Source: Cryphonectria parasitica EP155
Lineage: Eukaryota; Ascomycota; Sordariomycetes; Diaporthales; Cryphonectriaceae
Reading direction: 5' to 3'
NCBI RefSeq assembly: GCF_011745365.1
Contig: NW_024468910.1
Location: 4,823,172-4,887,171, forward strand
Length of the DNA stretch: 64,000 bases
The translations under genes and the position numbers were made by a program. Under the pieces are notes generated by a model, which made no database searches, was not told where the DNA came from, and worked only from the letters and a program-made list of their open reading frames with translations. Shown here piece by piece: positions 11,946 through 24,011 of the stretch; within the stretch, counting starts at the first letter, position 1, and the number at the start of each line of letters is the position of its first letter.

Positions 11946-12391
11946 TATTATAATCTATTCAACATGCAGATTACAGAATAAGCCCTACTAACCAAAAAAC
12001 TAGATATTACAACCCAATATCGGATACTAATCAGGATTATATAATCCGGATTAGGATTACTAGCGCAACTATATTGATTATGAATATAGTTAATATATTT
12101 AGGAAATGATTATAAGAAATCGGAATATAATCAGGATAGTTAGAACTGAAGAGCTGAGTATATAAGAATATGTTCATTATTATTAGATAGATTCAGTATA
12201 TAGCTCTTCAGTTGTTAATCTAAGTATTCAGTTTCATATACTGAGTAGCTCTAAAGGTAGTGAATACTTGCATTGCTTATTAGGACTTGTACGGTTCCGT
12301 ATTCAAGGACTTAATACTTTGATACTGCTCTTGTTAGCATAAATCTCTTTGTATACTTAGGAATCTTCGGATTGCTGCAGTGCTCATTACA
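11946..12391 (+). repeat. 3' LTR, 446 bp
   Basis: It starts TATTATAATCTATTC (from TGTTATAACCCATCC) and ends GTGCTCATTACA, followed by the target duplication TTATA. Its length is identical to the 5' LTR at 4985, and the differences seen are transitions. Confidence 0.92.
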
Positions 12392-12396
12392 TTATA

Positions 12397-14530
12397 TCTG
12401 CGCTATTATAAGTAAACTATATAAGAAATAATAGATTAATTCAATTATTCTATTTCTAATTGATATAATATTGAAAATATTATTTAATAATCTAGTTTAT
12501 TCTTTCTATCTATTTATCTGTTTGTAAATAAAATGCTATGAATATCTTGTAATATATTCTAAGCTGTTTTATAAGCAAAGTTCAAAATTTTAAATTGAAC
12601 TTTCTATCTCTATTAGAGATTACTTCTTCTGATATGCTATAATTAGCAATAATTATTCTAAGAAATGCATATACAAGTTCTTCTGCTATACTGCTTTCCT
12701 TATAGAAAAGAAAGTAAGTATACTTGCTTAGTTTGTAAATTATTACTAGAATGCTATTATATTATACTTTAGTTAAGAGTTTTCATAAGAAAAGTAGCTT
12801 AATAATAAAGTTTAAATTAATAAATTGCTAAATAATTATAAATATTAATAAAAAGTATAATAGTTTATAAGATTTATATCTTTCTGCTTTATTCTTCTTA
12901 TAGCTATTATATTATTATAGAATATTTTCAATTCTTTTCTTAAAGCTTAGTAAATTCTAATATCTTTTAATGCATTTATAGATTATTCTAATTCTCTAAT
13001 ATCTATATGCTGATATATTATATATATTCTTGATATAGCTGTTTTATTTATCTGGAATTATTAATTCTGAATTCTTTTCCAGAAGTTCAATTCTGAAGAT
13101 AGTATTCAGCTCTCTATGCATATTAATAAGATTTTCTGATTTATTTTAAGCGAAAATGTTCTGCATATCTGAGGAATCTGTATCTCGATAATCTATTCTT
13201 CTGCTAAAAGCATCTGCTTATTTATTTTCTGAGCTTTTGCAATATATAATTCTAAAATCAAATTATAATAGAAATTCTATCTATCTAACTTATTGCTTAT
13301 TTAAAACTTTAATTATTATAAATATAATCAGATTCTTATAATTTAAGTAAATAATAATCTAATATTATATGCTAATAAGATAGTATTGCTACTTCTTGAA
13401 AGCTTTTATTATTGCTATAAGCTTCTGATTAGAAATTCTATAATTAATTTCTAAGCTATTTAACTTCTTTAAAAAATTGCTTATAATTCTTAAATATTCT
13501 TAATCATCTTGCTAACTAAATTATTCTCTAAATATATATCTTAATGCATTAATTTCAATTTCAAAAGATTTGTAGAGATCTGCTTTATATAAAATCGATT
13601 CTGAGATAATGCATTTGATAATCTCATCAAAAGCTTCTTATTCTTTGGAAATCTATTTGAAAAGCTGCTCTTTTTTGGTAAGGTTTATAAGAGAATGTAT
13701 AATTTAGCTGTAGTTCTTAATGAACTGCTTATAGAAGTTAATATATTTGAGAAAAGATCTAATATTCCTAATGCTTCTAAGAATTAGCTAGTTTCTAATA
13801 GCTTCTATCTTATTCTTCTGTAGCTTAATATATTCTAGCTTGATTATAAATCCGAAATAATTAACTTTTTATATATGAAAGTAATTCTTTGCAGATTTTA
13901 TAAGAAGTTTCGCATTCTGAAATATTTATAATATTATTTCCATATATTTCTTATATTCTTTCAGTATTCAAGAGTAAATAAGAATATTATTGAGATAAGC
14001 AATAATAAACTGATTCAAATGCTTATATAGAATATAATTAATTATTTCTTGAAACAAAGCTAGAGTATTTGTTAAGCTAAAGAGCATAATTAAATATTCG
14101 TAGTATTTATAGCATATTCTAAAAGCAGTTTTCCATTCTTCTTCTTTCTTTATTCTAATTAGATTATAAGCTTCTTTCAGATCTAGAGCTATAAATTATT
14201 ATACTTCTTGCAATCTATTATATAATTTCTTAATAAGTAGTAATAAATACTAATTTTTAATTATAATATTATTAAGCTGCTTATAATTAATATAAAGCTT
14301 AAGCTTGCTATTTTTCTTAAATATAAACAGAATAGAATATTCTGCTAATAATTGCAATAATTGTATATATTTCTTTTTAAGATTCTTATCAAGATATTCC
14401 TTAAGTATTTCTAGTTATGCTTTATTTAGTTTATAGATAGGGAAGAACTTGGGCTGTTTTCCTTCTTATAGTAGGATCTTATAATTATATAGACTGTATT
14501 CTGATAATCCTGTATCCAATTCTTCTTGAA
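12397..14530 (-). pseudogene. Integrase, RNase H and RT of the split minus-strand element
   Basis: The minus-strand pol frame resumes after the nested insertion. Read from right to left, RT spans about 14500-13650, RNase H about 13590-13200 and the integrase core about 12790-12397. The RT region around 13995 matches the YLDD-containing segment of the plus copies. Stops occur throughout. The join with 4984 restores the integrase order once one TTATA copy is removed. Confidence 0.75.
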
Positions 14531-17500
14531 ATAGTTTCTTGAACTTGTAATATTCTCATAGTATATTTGCAAGTATTGATTCTAGTTTCTGTGCTATTTC
14601 TGCTATCTGGAGAAATAGTAGATACTGTTGAGCATACTTCTTTTCGTTCATTATTCTTAATAGCATTTTTGAAGATCTTGAGCGTTTGCTCTAGGCTGAA
14701 CCGAGCGCTCAAAAGCCTGTTTTCAAAGTTTTTCTTATATAGTTCTGCAATTTACTTTCTAAAGCTTTTTCTTATTGCTCCAGAGCAAACTGATTTGCTG
14801 AAAGCTTTGCTTTTGTTATTTTGCTAATTTATTAATGCTTTAGTATTATCTGGATTCACTTATTACTAGGTTCTTCTTCTTGAATTGCTAGTTTTGCTAA
14901 TTTGAAAGTATATATAAAGTTGTATAAAGCTTCTTTTCCTAAGTATTTTTCAATAACTAATTTTCATTCTATGCTATTAATTATAATTATTTCTCTGAGT
15001 ATAGCTTGTTCTTATGAGATCTGATTAGTAATTTAATTGATTTGAGAATTATGCTTCTTGAGCTATAAAAGTTCTATAATTAGCTTATGCTGTGCTATAT
15101 CTGTAATATTAAAGAAAATCTTAACTATATATTCTTAGATTAAGATAAATAGATAATTAGTTTTCTTATTAATTACTTCTTAGTTATATGCAATAAATTG
15201 TTTTTCTATAGTACTGAGAATATATAAGCATTTTTTCTATTTTCATTATAGTTATACTTAATTAATAATATATGAGAATATAAAGTTTCTCTAAGCGCTA
15301 CTATTCAATAGTGCGCTATACTTATGTTTTTAAATATATATATTAAGCTTAATATAAGCATAGTCTGCTTTAAAAGCTTTATATAGAAACTATTCTAGTC
15401 TGATCATCTGCAATTCCTTTATAAGTAATTCTGTTCTTTTGAAGCTATTAAGAATTGCTTGTTCTTCTTCTAAGCTTGCTTTGCTACTTCCTAAGCAAGC
15501 TTCTTAGCTTGCTTTTGCTTATATTATTATTATTTCTAATCTTTATTCTATTAATACTAATTATTAATCTTATTATTAATATAAATTATATAGAATATTA
15601 TCTTATATTATTACTATTTTATTTTCTTATTTATGCATTGTATAAGACAGTTGTCTGGTAGTTCGATGTATACATTATAATGCTATTTGTTGAGAACTTT
15701 CCTAAAGCGAAGCTCTTGTTTCTTTATAGCCTGAAGAATTTGTTCTGATTCTCTAACAGAAAACTATTTATATTATACTTTTTCTGAAAAATACGCTTTG
15801 CAGCTATAATAGATGCAGAAGATCTATGCTAGTTTGTAGTATAGATTGTAAAGTAAGCTGATTCAAGAATTCTCATCTAGCTATACTTCAATGTTTTGTA
15901 GAGAAATATAGATGAAAAGTTTCTCTAGCTCTATCCTATAAATGAAATATTCAATTCATATTATTTTCTTATTCTATTCAATATCAAAGGGAAATCTTTT
16001 CTTAAGCTTGCTAGATTCGTTATATATAGGAAATTCTGATAGATTGCTGAATTGTTTATTCTAGCTGAATTTCGTTGCTTAAGAAGCGTTTTTAGCATTA
16101 TTCAGATATTCATACTAATAACTAAGAGAGTATCATTCCTTATCTATATTCCTAATTATAATACTTAGTATAAGTAATAGAGAATAATAAAGAGTATTAT
16201 TACTAAGCTCTTCTTTCAATATTTGAATGCTTTATTCAGTAATGCTAGAATAATCCGAATCGCTGCTACTCATAGTTATACTGAGCATATAATCTCGCTC
16301 TGCTATTGCTATCTATCTATAGTATCTAGATTTCTAAGGGAATCATTCTAAATCTTTCTTACTCGAAAAGTATATTAAGCAGTTATTATTATAGCAGAAT
16401 ATCCAGCTGAGACTTCTGTAATTAATAGAATTCAATACTTGCTCCAAGAAGATATTTTTGCTTAGTTAATTAAGTTCCTATTAGCAAGCAATATTCATCT
16501 AGTATTCTTTCTAAACTAGTTGCTATTTATTCTTTTGAAATTAATAGCAGTTATATGCTATATATTCCTATTTGTTGCAGTTGTAGCAAGTAATACTATT
16601 CTTTCTGCTGTATTGCTTATTAGCTGCATTGAGCTCTATAAAGCTAGCATGTATAGTACTGCTCTGAGCTATACTGCTTTATTAATCGCTATTTTTGTAT
16701 TGAAGTTTCTTATCTATATTAGCTGGAAACTTTCAAATCTAGCTCTTTCCTTTCTTGAACTTCTTCATCCGTTATTCATACAGACAGTTATCGATGCGGA
16801 TTGCTTAATTGAAGAATATTGTAAAGTTTTCTAGCTAATTCTGCTTGAAGATTTCATTCTTAATATCATTCTTAAATCCCTTGTAATAATATTCCATGAG
16901 ATTCTTATCTTTCTATAGAAGCTTTGCTGAAAGTTGTTTAAATCTAATTGTATAAGCAGAAGCTAATTTAGTTTATTTAAGGTTTATAAGTTGCTAAGCT
17001 GTAGTACGCTTTTTATTGGGATTATTAAAGATTTTTTTAAAAGTTTTCTCAAAGCTTTCAAAAGAATTAAATATATTCTTAGTATTCTGAGTGTATGCAT
17101 TGGAATCATTCTGATGCTTTAAGTAGTTGTATAGAGAAGGCTTATATTAGATAAAAGTATTCTTTTCGAAATAAATCTCTGCAAGAATAATTTTCTTAGA
17201 TTCTATAGTAAACTGAGTTATATAGTGCAAAAAGTATACTCTGCAGTAAATAAGAAACTCATATAGTATCTTTTGATTGCTATTATATATAGCAGGCTTA
17301 TTCATCTTATATATTTTTCCAGTAGTTGCAGAAATAAAGTGCGCCTGCTAAGCTTATTAAGCTAGTTAAGCTTATTAATTAGCAATAGTAGCGCTTTAAG
17401 CTTGCTATTATTCATACAGATTCTGAATATGCTAAGTAAGCTGGTATATCTGATTAATCAGTTCCTTCTGAGTAGGGATGCATAAGAACGAAGGGATTTC

Positions 17501-17572
17501 TGGAGAAGCTATTGTATTCTGTATTGCTTAAGAGGATAATACTGAACTATTCTTGAATAAGAATTGTTAAAA
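14531..17572 (-). pseudogene. Protease, gag and leader of the split minus-strand element
   Basis: Reading leftward from 17572: leader (17572 to about 17480), gag (about 17470-15450) with the zinc knuckle near 16580-16535, and the protease near 15310-15260 (reads NSSA then a stop). The stretch 14531-15250 links protease to RT. RIP stops interrupt all frames. Hydrophobic open frames on the plus strand here (15455-15661, 16520-16834) are complements of Lys/Asn/Gln-rich gag and are not considered genes. Confidence 0.72.
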
Positions 17573-18028
17573 TATAATAAGCATTGCAGTAATCTAAAGA
17601 TTCCAAAGTATACAAAGAGGTTTATGCTAATAAGAGTAGTATCAAAGTATTAAGTTCTTGAATACGGAACTATACAAGTTCTGAGAGGCGATGCAAGTGG
17701 TTACTGCCTTTGGAGCTATTAGAGTAGAAGGATAATCTAATACTTAGATTAATAACTAAAGAGCTATATACTGAGTTTATCTAAGAGTAAGGAATGTATG
17801 ATTATATATCCAGCTCTTTGGTATGAATATATTGGATAGCAACATATCCAAGTTATTCTATTAGCTCTGGATAGCATATATTCAAAGCTATTCTTTCTGA
17901 TTGGTCGTGCTCATAACCCTATCCCTGGGTTATATAATCAATGCTTTGTCAGAATGTTGGATTCTTAACACCTGATCCTTGTTACTTATGACTTGTTCCG
18001 TAATCTGCATGTTGGATGGGTCATAACA
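17573..18028 (-). repeat. 5' LTR of the split minus-strand element, 456 bp
   Basis: It begins TATAATAAGCATTGCAG (from TGTAATGAGCAC) and ends GGATGGGTCATAACA, followed by the target duplication GCAGC at 18029-18033, identical to 3190-3194. It has the same length as its partner at 3195. Confidence 0.92.
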
Positions 18029-18033
18029 GCAGC

Positions 18034-18410
18034 TTATAACTTATTCTCCAGCTCTTAGTGCTGAATAGCAATCTTATACAGCTTCAAAGAGCTAATGCTC
18101 TGTATATTGCATCAGGAACGATTAAGTTAAATGCATTCAGTGCAATAGGAAAAGTTAAGAAAAGAAACTTAATAGAAAGAAATGCTCTAATTCTTACAAA
18201 ATGAATAGAAAAGTATAATAAAGAAATTTTGGAGAATAGCGGAAAGAAGACTTTTACATTCCTTAGTCTTTCAAGAATAGAACTTGGAAATACAAGATTT
18301 ATTAATTCTGTTCAACATCTCAATTAGAAAGGCAAGATTATGCATACAGAAGACTTGCTGGGATATTTACAGAAGATTGTTGAGAATAATAACTAATAGA
18401 AGGAAGATGA
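18034..18410 (-). pseudogene. 5' half of antisense ORF and 3' internal end of the oldest element
   Basis: This stretch continues the element interrupted at 3194. On the minus strand the antisense frame starts with an intact ATG at 18345 (MHNLAFLIEMLNRIN) and runs to the insertion point. It includes YCTECIRL-like residues (with the Arg codon as a stop) and SRCN-like residues that match the Cys motif of the copy at 3716. The purine tract AATAGAAGGAAGATGA precedes the LTR at 18411. Confidence 0.65.
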
Positions 18411-18847
18411 TATTATAATCCATCCAACATATAAATCACGAAATAGGTTACAAGTAATAAGAACTAGATATTAAGAATCCAACATTCTAACTAAAAATTG
18501 ATTATATAGCTTAGAGTTAAGGATATAATAGGAATGAATCACTGGATTATTAGGTAATCCAGTAAGCTTGAATCATCTGAATCAGTAGTAAGCTAAGATA
18601 AGCCATACTAAAGAGCTGGATATATAAGAACACGTTCATTATCAATAAATGGATTCAGTATATAGCTCTTCAGTTGTTAATCTAAGTATCAGATTATTCT
18701 CTTACTCTGATAGCTCCAAAGGCAGTGAATACTTGTACAATTACTCAGTTGTATTTCTGTATTTAAGGCTTATACTTAGCACTGCTCTTGTTAGCATAAA
18801 CCCTTTGTATACTTTGGAATCTTCGGATTGCTGCAGTGCTCATTACA
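18411..18847 (+). repeat. 3' LTR of the oldest plus-strand element, 437 bp
   Basis: It starts TATTATAATCCATCC and ends GTGCTCATTACA. Its U3 differs from the LTRs at 4985 and 33531 and matches the type at 41600 and 19244, with CTGGATTATTAGGTAATCCAG palindrome-like blocks. Its 5' partner lies outside the window. Confidence 0.88.
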
Positions 18848-19243
18848 TTCTAATTAAGATATTAAATAAAGTTAAAAAATTTCTTTTTTGAAAGTTTAAG
18901 CAATACTTTTAATTCTTTTTAACTATTAATCCTTTAAAGCTTTAAAGTTATATTTTATTCTTTCTATATATTGAAGAAGCTAGAATATAAAATAATAAAG
19001 AGTATTAAGAAATGCTTTTATTATATTTATTAAGATTATTCTTATAATAGTTTCAGCATTTTAGTAAATGCTTATAAATTTTCCTTTCTAAAGATTTTGC
19101 TTATTATTTCTTCTGATTCTTGTAATAGTATTTCGTATTATTATCAAGCTTGGTTGCTTGGATTAAAAGGAGCTGAATATAAAGAAGATTCTTATTAAGC
19201 TTTAGTTTTGATTAGATAAAGCAATAGCTTGCTTAATGTATTT
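18848..19243. other. AT-rich stretch of unknown origin between two LTRs
   Basis: No match to the LTR, gag, pol or antisense-gene sequence of the family was seen. The minus strand has a short protein-like run (around ETLLQESEEIISKIFRKENL) broken by stops. It may be a RIPed remnant of another repeat or original chromosomal sequence flanking both insertions. No gene is supported. Confidence 0.5.
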
Positions 19244-19682
19244 TGTTATAACCCATTCAACATGCAGATCGCAGAACGGGCCCGCTAAACAAAGAACCAG
19301 ATATTGCAACCCAACATCGGATAATCAACAGTAATTATATAATCCGGAACAAGGATTATAACAGAGATAGATTACTGGATTATTGGATAATCTAATAAGC
19401 CTGGATTACTTGAATTGCTAATAATTCAAAATAAGTTATAATGAAGAATTGAATATATAGTTATATATTTATTATTATTAGATAGATTATTATATATAGC
19501 TCTTTAGTTATTAATCTAAGTATTAGATTATTCTCTTACTCTAATAGCTTTAAAAATAGTAAATACTTATATAGTTATTTCAGTTGTATTTCCATATTTA
19601 AAGCTTATATTTAGTATTGCTCTTATTAGCATAAACTCTTTATATACTTTGAAATCTTCAGATTATTGTAATACTTATTATA
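19244..19682 (+). repeat. 5' LTR of the chimeric element, 439 bp
   Basis: It starts TGTTATAACCCATTCAAC and ends AATACTTATTATA. It retains an unusually GC-rich start (GCAGAACGGGCCCGCTAAAC) while its 3' half is heavily C-to-T mutated. The U3 type is like the LTRs at 18411 and 41600. Confidence 0.85.
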
Positions 19683-22600
19683 TTTTGATAATTCTTATTC
19701 AAGAATGATTTAGTATTATTCTCTTGAGCAATATGGAATATAATAGCTTTTTAAGAATTCTCTTTATTCTTATATGCTTCTATTTAGAAGGAATTAATTA
19801 ATTAGATATATCAGCTTATTCAGCATATCTAGAATCTATATAATTAGCAGCAAGCTTAGAGCATTATCATTGCTAATTAGCAAGCTTAGCTAGCTTAATA
19901 AGCTTAGCAGATGCAGCTTATTTCTATAATTACTAATAATGCTGAAAAAATATATAAGATAAATAAATCTGCTATATATAATAGCAGCTAAAAAATACTA
20001 TATGAATTTCTTATCTATTGCAAAGCATACTTCTTATATTATATAATTCAGTTTACTAAGAAACCTAAGAAAATTATTCTTACAGAAACTTATTTCAAAA
20101 AGAATGCTCTTATCTAATATAAATCTTCTTTATATAATTATCTGGAATATTAAAATGATTTCAATATATATATGCAGAGTATTAAAAATATATTTAATTT
20201 CTTTGTAAGCTTTGAGAAAGCTCTTAAGAAAATCTTTAGTAATTCTAATAAGAAATGCATTATAGCTTAGCAGCTTATAAATCTTAAGCAGATTAAATTA
20301 GCTTCTACTTATATAATTAGATTTAAATAATTCTTAGTATAATTTTTATAAAAAGATAAGAATCTTATGAAATATTATTATAAAGAACTTAAGAATAATA
20401 TTAAAAATAAAATCTCTAAATAGAATTAGCTAGAAAACTTTATAATATTCTCTAATTAGATAATCTGTATTAATAACTATTTATATGAATAATAAATAGA
20501 GAAATTTAAGAAGAAAGGAAATTAAACTTAAAGATTTTTAGCTAATATAAGCAAGAAACTCTAATATAAGAATAATAATTAATATAGCAGTACAGCTTAA
20601 AGCAGCACTATATATACTAATCTTATAGAATTTAATACTGCTAATAGATAGTATAGCAAAAGAAATAATATTATTTGCTATAACTGCAACAAATAAGAGC
20701 ATATTTCATATAATTGCTATTAATTTAGAAAGAGCAGATAATAACTTGTTTAGAAAGAATGCTAAGTAAATATTGCTTAATTATAGAAATCTAATTAACT
20801 AAATAAAAATATTCCTTTGAAGCAAATATTAAATTCTATTAATTATAGAAGTTTTAGCTAGATATTCTACTATAATAATAACTGCTTAATATATCTCTTA
20901 AGTAAGAAAAGCTTAGAATAGTTCTCTTAGAAATCTAAGCGCTATAAGCAGATAGCAATAAAAGAATAAGAATATATGCTTAATATAATTACAAGCAGCA
21001 ATAATTCAAGCTACTCTAATATTATTAAGCAAAGTATTTAAGTATTAAAAGCAAAACTTAGCAATAATATTCTTTATTATTTCTTATTATTCATACTAAA
21101 TACTATAATCAGAGAAATGAATAAGAGATAATATCCTCTTAGCTATTAATATAAATACTTAGATAATATTGAAAATATTTCTTAAATAATAGAAGAATCA
21201 AGCTAAGATAAACAATCTAATAATCTATTAGAATCTTTTATAAATAATAAACTTAATAGCTTTATAAAGATTCGGAAAGAAAGATTTCTATTTAGCATTG
21301 GATAGAACAAGGAAATAATATGAATTGAATATCTTATTTATAAGATAGGATTAGAGAAGCTCTTTATTTATATTTCCTTGTAGAATATTGAAATATAATA
21401 AAATAAGAACTCTTGAATTAGCTTATTTTACAGCTTATATTATAAGTTAGCATGAATCTTCTATGCTTATTATAGCTGCTGAATATATTTCTCGGAAAAG
21501 ATGCAATATAAATAGTTTCTTATCAGAGAATCAGAGCAAATCCTTTAAGCTGTTAAAGCAGAGAAACTTTACTTTAGGAAAGTTTTCAATAGATAGTATA
21601 ATAATGCATATATTAAGCTACTAAATAACTGCTCTAAATAATATATAAATAAAAAGATAGAATAGTAGTAATATAGAATAATGCTTTATATAATTCATAT
21701 TAATAATAAGATTAGCAACTAGTATTAATAGAAAGATAATCAGAAGCAGCAATAATATAGATAGAAGCAAGCTTTTTAGCTTGCTTAAGAAGCAGCTATA
21801 TAAGCTTAAAAGGAGAATAAGCAGTTTTTAAAAATCTCAAAAGGCTAGGATTGCTTGTAAAAGGATTGCAGATAATTAGATTAAAATAGTTTTTATATAA
21901 AGCTTTTAAGATAAACTATACTTATATTAAACTCGATATATATATTTATAGATATAAGTATAGCATATTATTGAATGATAATGCTTAGAGAAACTTTATA
22001 TCTCTATATATTATTAATCAGATATAATTATAATGGAAATAAAAGAAGCAACTATATACTCTTAATATTATAAAAGAATAATCTATTGTATATAATTAAG
22101 ATATAATTAATATAAAGACTGATTATCTATCTGTTTTAATTTAAAGATATATAATTAAAATTTTCTTTAATATTATAAATATAGTATAGCATAAGCTGAT
22201 TTTGAAGCTTCTATAGCTTAAAGAATATAATTCTTAAATTGATTAAACTATTAGCTAAATCTTATAAGAATAAGCTATATTTAGAGAAATAGTTACAATT
22301 AATAGCGCAGAATGGAATTTAGTTACTAAAGAATACTTGAGAAAAAAAGCTTCAAACAGATTTATATATATCTTCAGATCAGCAGAGCTAATAATTCAAA
22401 GAGAAGAATCTAGTAATAAGCGAATCCAAATAGTGCTAGAGCGTTAATAGATTAATATAATAATAAAAGCAAGATCTTTAGCAAATTAGTTTGCTCTGAA
22501 ATAATAAGAAAAAGCTTTAAAATATGAATTATAGATCTATAAGAAAATCTCGAAACTAAGCTTTCAGATGTTTAGTTCAGCCTAAAGCAATTACTTAAAG

Positions 22601-24011
22601 CTTTTAAAAATGCTATTAATAACTAGCAAGAAAAAGCATACTTAATAGTATTTATTATTTCTTTAGATAGCAGAAACAGAATACAGATTGGAACTAGTAC
22701 TTGCAAGCATATTACAAAAGTATTATAAATTCAAGAAATTATTTTAAGAAAAATTGAATATAGGATTATTAGAATATAGCTCTTATAATTATAAGATTTT
22801 ATTATAAGAAGAAAAACAGCTTAAGTTTTTCTTTATTTATAGATTAGATAAAGTATAATTTGAAATATTTAGGAAATATTTTGATAAGAATCTCAAAAAA
22901 AGATATATATAATTATTATAATTACTAGTAGAATATTCCATTCTATTTATATTTAAAAAAAATAGCAAGCTTAGATTATATATTGATTATAAATAATTTA
23001 ATAATATTATAATTAAAAACTAATATTTATTATTACTTATTAAGAAATTATAAAATAGATTATAAAAGATATAATAATTTATAGCTTTAAATCTTAAAAA
23101 AGCTTATAATCTAATTAGAATAAAGAAAAAAGAAGAATAGAAAACTGCTTTTAGAATATATTATAAATACTATAAATATTTGATTATATTCTTTAATTTA
23201 ATAAATATTCTAGCTTTATTCTAAGAAATAATTAATTATATTCTATATAAGCATTTTAATTAATTTATTATTGCATATTTTAATAATATTCTTATTTATT
23301 CTTGAATATTAAAAGAATATAAAAAGTAAATAGAAATAATATTGCAAATACTTTAAAATATAAAATTTCTTATAAAATCTGCAAAAAGTTATTTTTATAT
23401 ATAAAAGATTAATTATTTCGGATTTATAATTAAGCTAAAATATATTAAGCTATAAAAAAATAAAATAAAAGTTATTAGAAATTAGCTAATTTCTAAGAAT
23501 ATTAGAAATATTAAGTTTTTTCTTAAATATATTAATTTCTATAAACAGTTTATTAAGAATTATAGCTAAATTATATATTTTCTTATAAATCTTATTAAAA
23601 AAGAGCAATTTTTTAAATAAATCTCTAAGATATAGAAAGCTTTTAATAAGATTATTAAATATATTATCTTAGAATTAATTCTATATAAAGCAGATTTCTA
23701 TAAATTATTTAAAATTAAAACTAATATATTAGAATATATATTTAGAAAATAACTTAATTAATAAGATAATTAAGAATATTTAAGAATTATAAGCAATTTT
23801 TTAAAGAAATTAAATAGCTTAGAAATTAATTATAGAATTCTGAATTAGAAATTTATAATAATAATAAAAGCTTCTAAGAAATAATAATATTATTTTATTA
23901 GTATATAATATCTAATTAGAATTTACTTAGATTATAAAAATCTAATTATATTTATAATAATTAAGATCTTAAATAAGCAATAAGTTAAATAAGCAGAATT
24001 TCTTTTATAGT
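19683..24011 (+). pseudogene. gag-pol remnant, first part of the chimera
   Basis: After the leader come gag (about 19760-21700) with the zinc knuckle at 20676-20717, where the His is intact (EHIS). The protease lies near 21970 and RT at about 22730-23450. RNase H starts at about 23690 and is cut off at 24011. There is no integrase. It is strongly AT-rich with stops every few codons, so it ranks with the older copies. The cut occurs in the RNase H C-terminus, where other copies continue TTCAATTTCAAG. Confidence 0.75.

Larger units (their letters stand above)
4985..12391 (+). mobile_element. Complete nested Ty3/gypsy element, 7407 bp
   Basis: LTRs of 446 bp at 4985-5430 and 11946-12391 enclose leader, gag, pol and the antisense-gene region. 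The 5-bp duplication TTATA (4980-4984 and 12392-12396) proves a single insertion into the integrase region of the minus-strand element. The two LTRs differ only by C/T and G/A transitions, for example TGTTATAACCCATCC against TATTATAATCTATTC. The purine-rich tract AATAGAAGAAAGATAA directly precedes the 3' LTR. It is visibly less AT-rich than its host element, consistent with being younger. Domain order PR-RT-RNaseH-IN-chromodomain places it among chromoviruses of the Ty3/gypsy (Metaviridae) group. Confidence 0.93.
3195..18028 (-). mobile_element. Ty3/gypsy element, minus strand, split by a nested copy
   Basis: This element has LTRs of equal length (456 bp) at 3195-3650 and 17573-18028 in minus orientation. 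It is flanked by the 5-bp target duplication GCAGC (3190-3194 and 18029-18033). Removing the nested element at 4985-12391 and its duplicated TTATA leaves about 7.4 kb, the family's full length. Reading right to left it holds 5' LTR, leader, gag, protease, RT, RNase H, integrase, chromodomain, the antisense-gene region and 3' LTR. All coding parts carry RIP stops. It interrupts the older element at 555-3194/18034-18847. Confidence 0.9.

Noticed and set aside
14485..14827. Overlapping 75- and 86-codon frames
   Set aside because: Both lie in the region between protease and RT; the minus one is part of the element's own polyprotein frame and the plus one is its shadow.
15455..15661. Recurrent hydrophobic, Leu-rich open frames opposite to gag (also 7353-7535, 25260-25445, 35906-36088)
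   Set aside because: They are the complement of a Lys/Asn/Gln-rich gag stretch, vary in ends, and have no start conservation or motif beyond composition.
16520..16834. Membrane-protein-like frame opposite to the zinc-knuckle region (also 24631-24837 and 34835-35041)
   Set aside because: Mirror image of Cys/Asn/Lys codons in gag; many of these starts are not ATG and length varies between copies.
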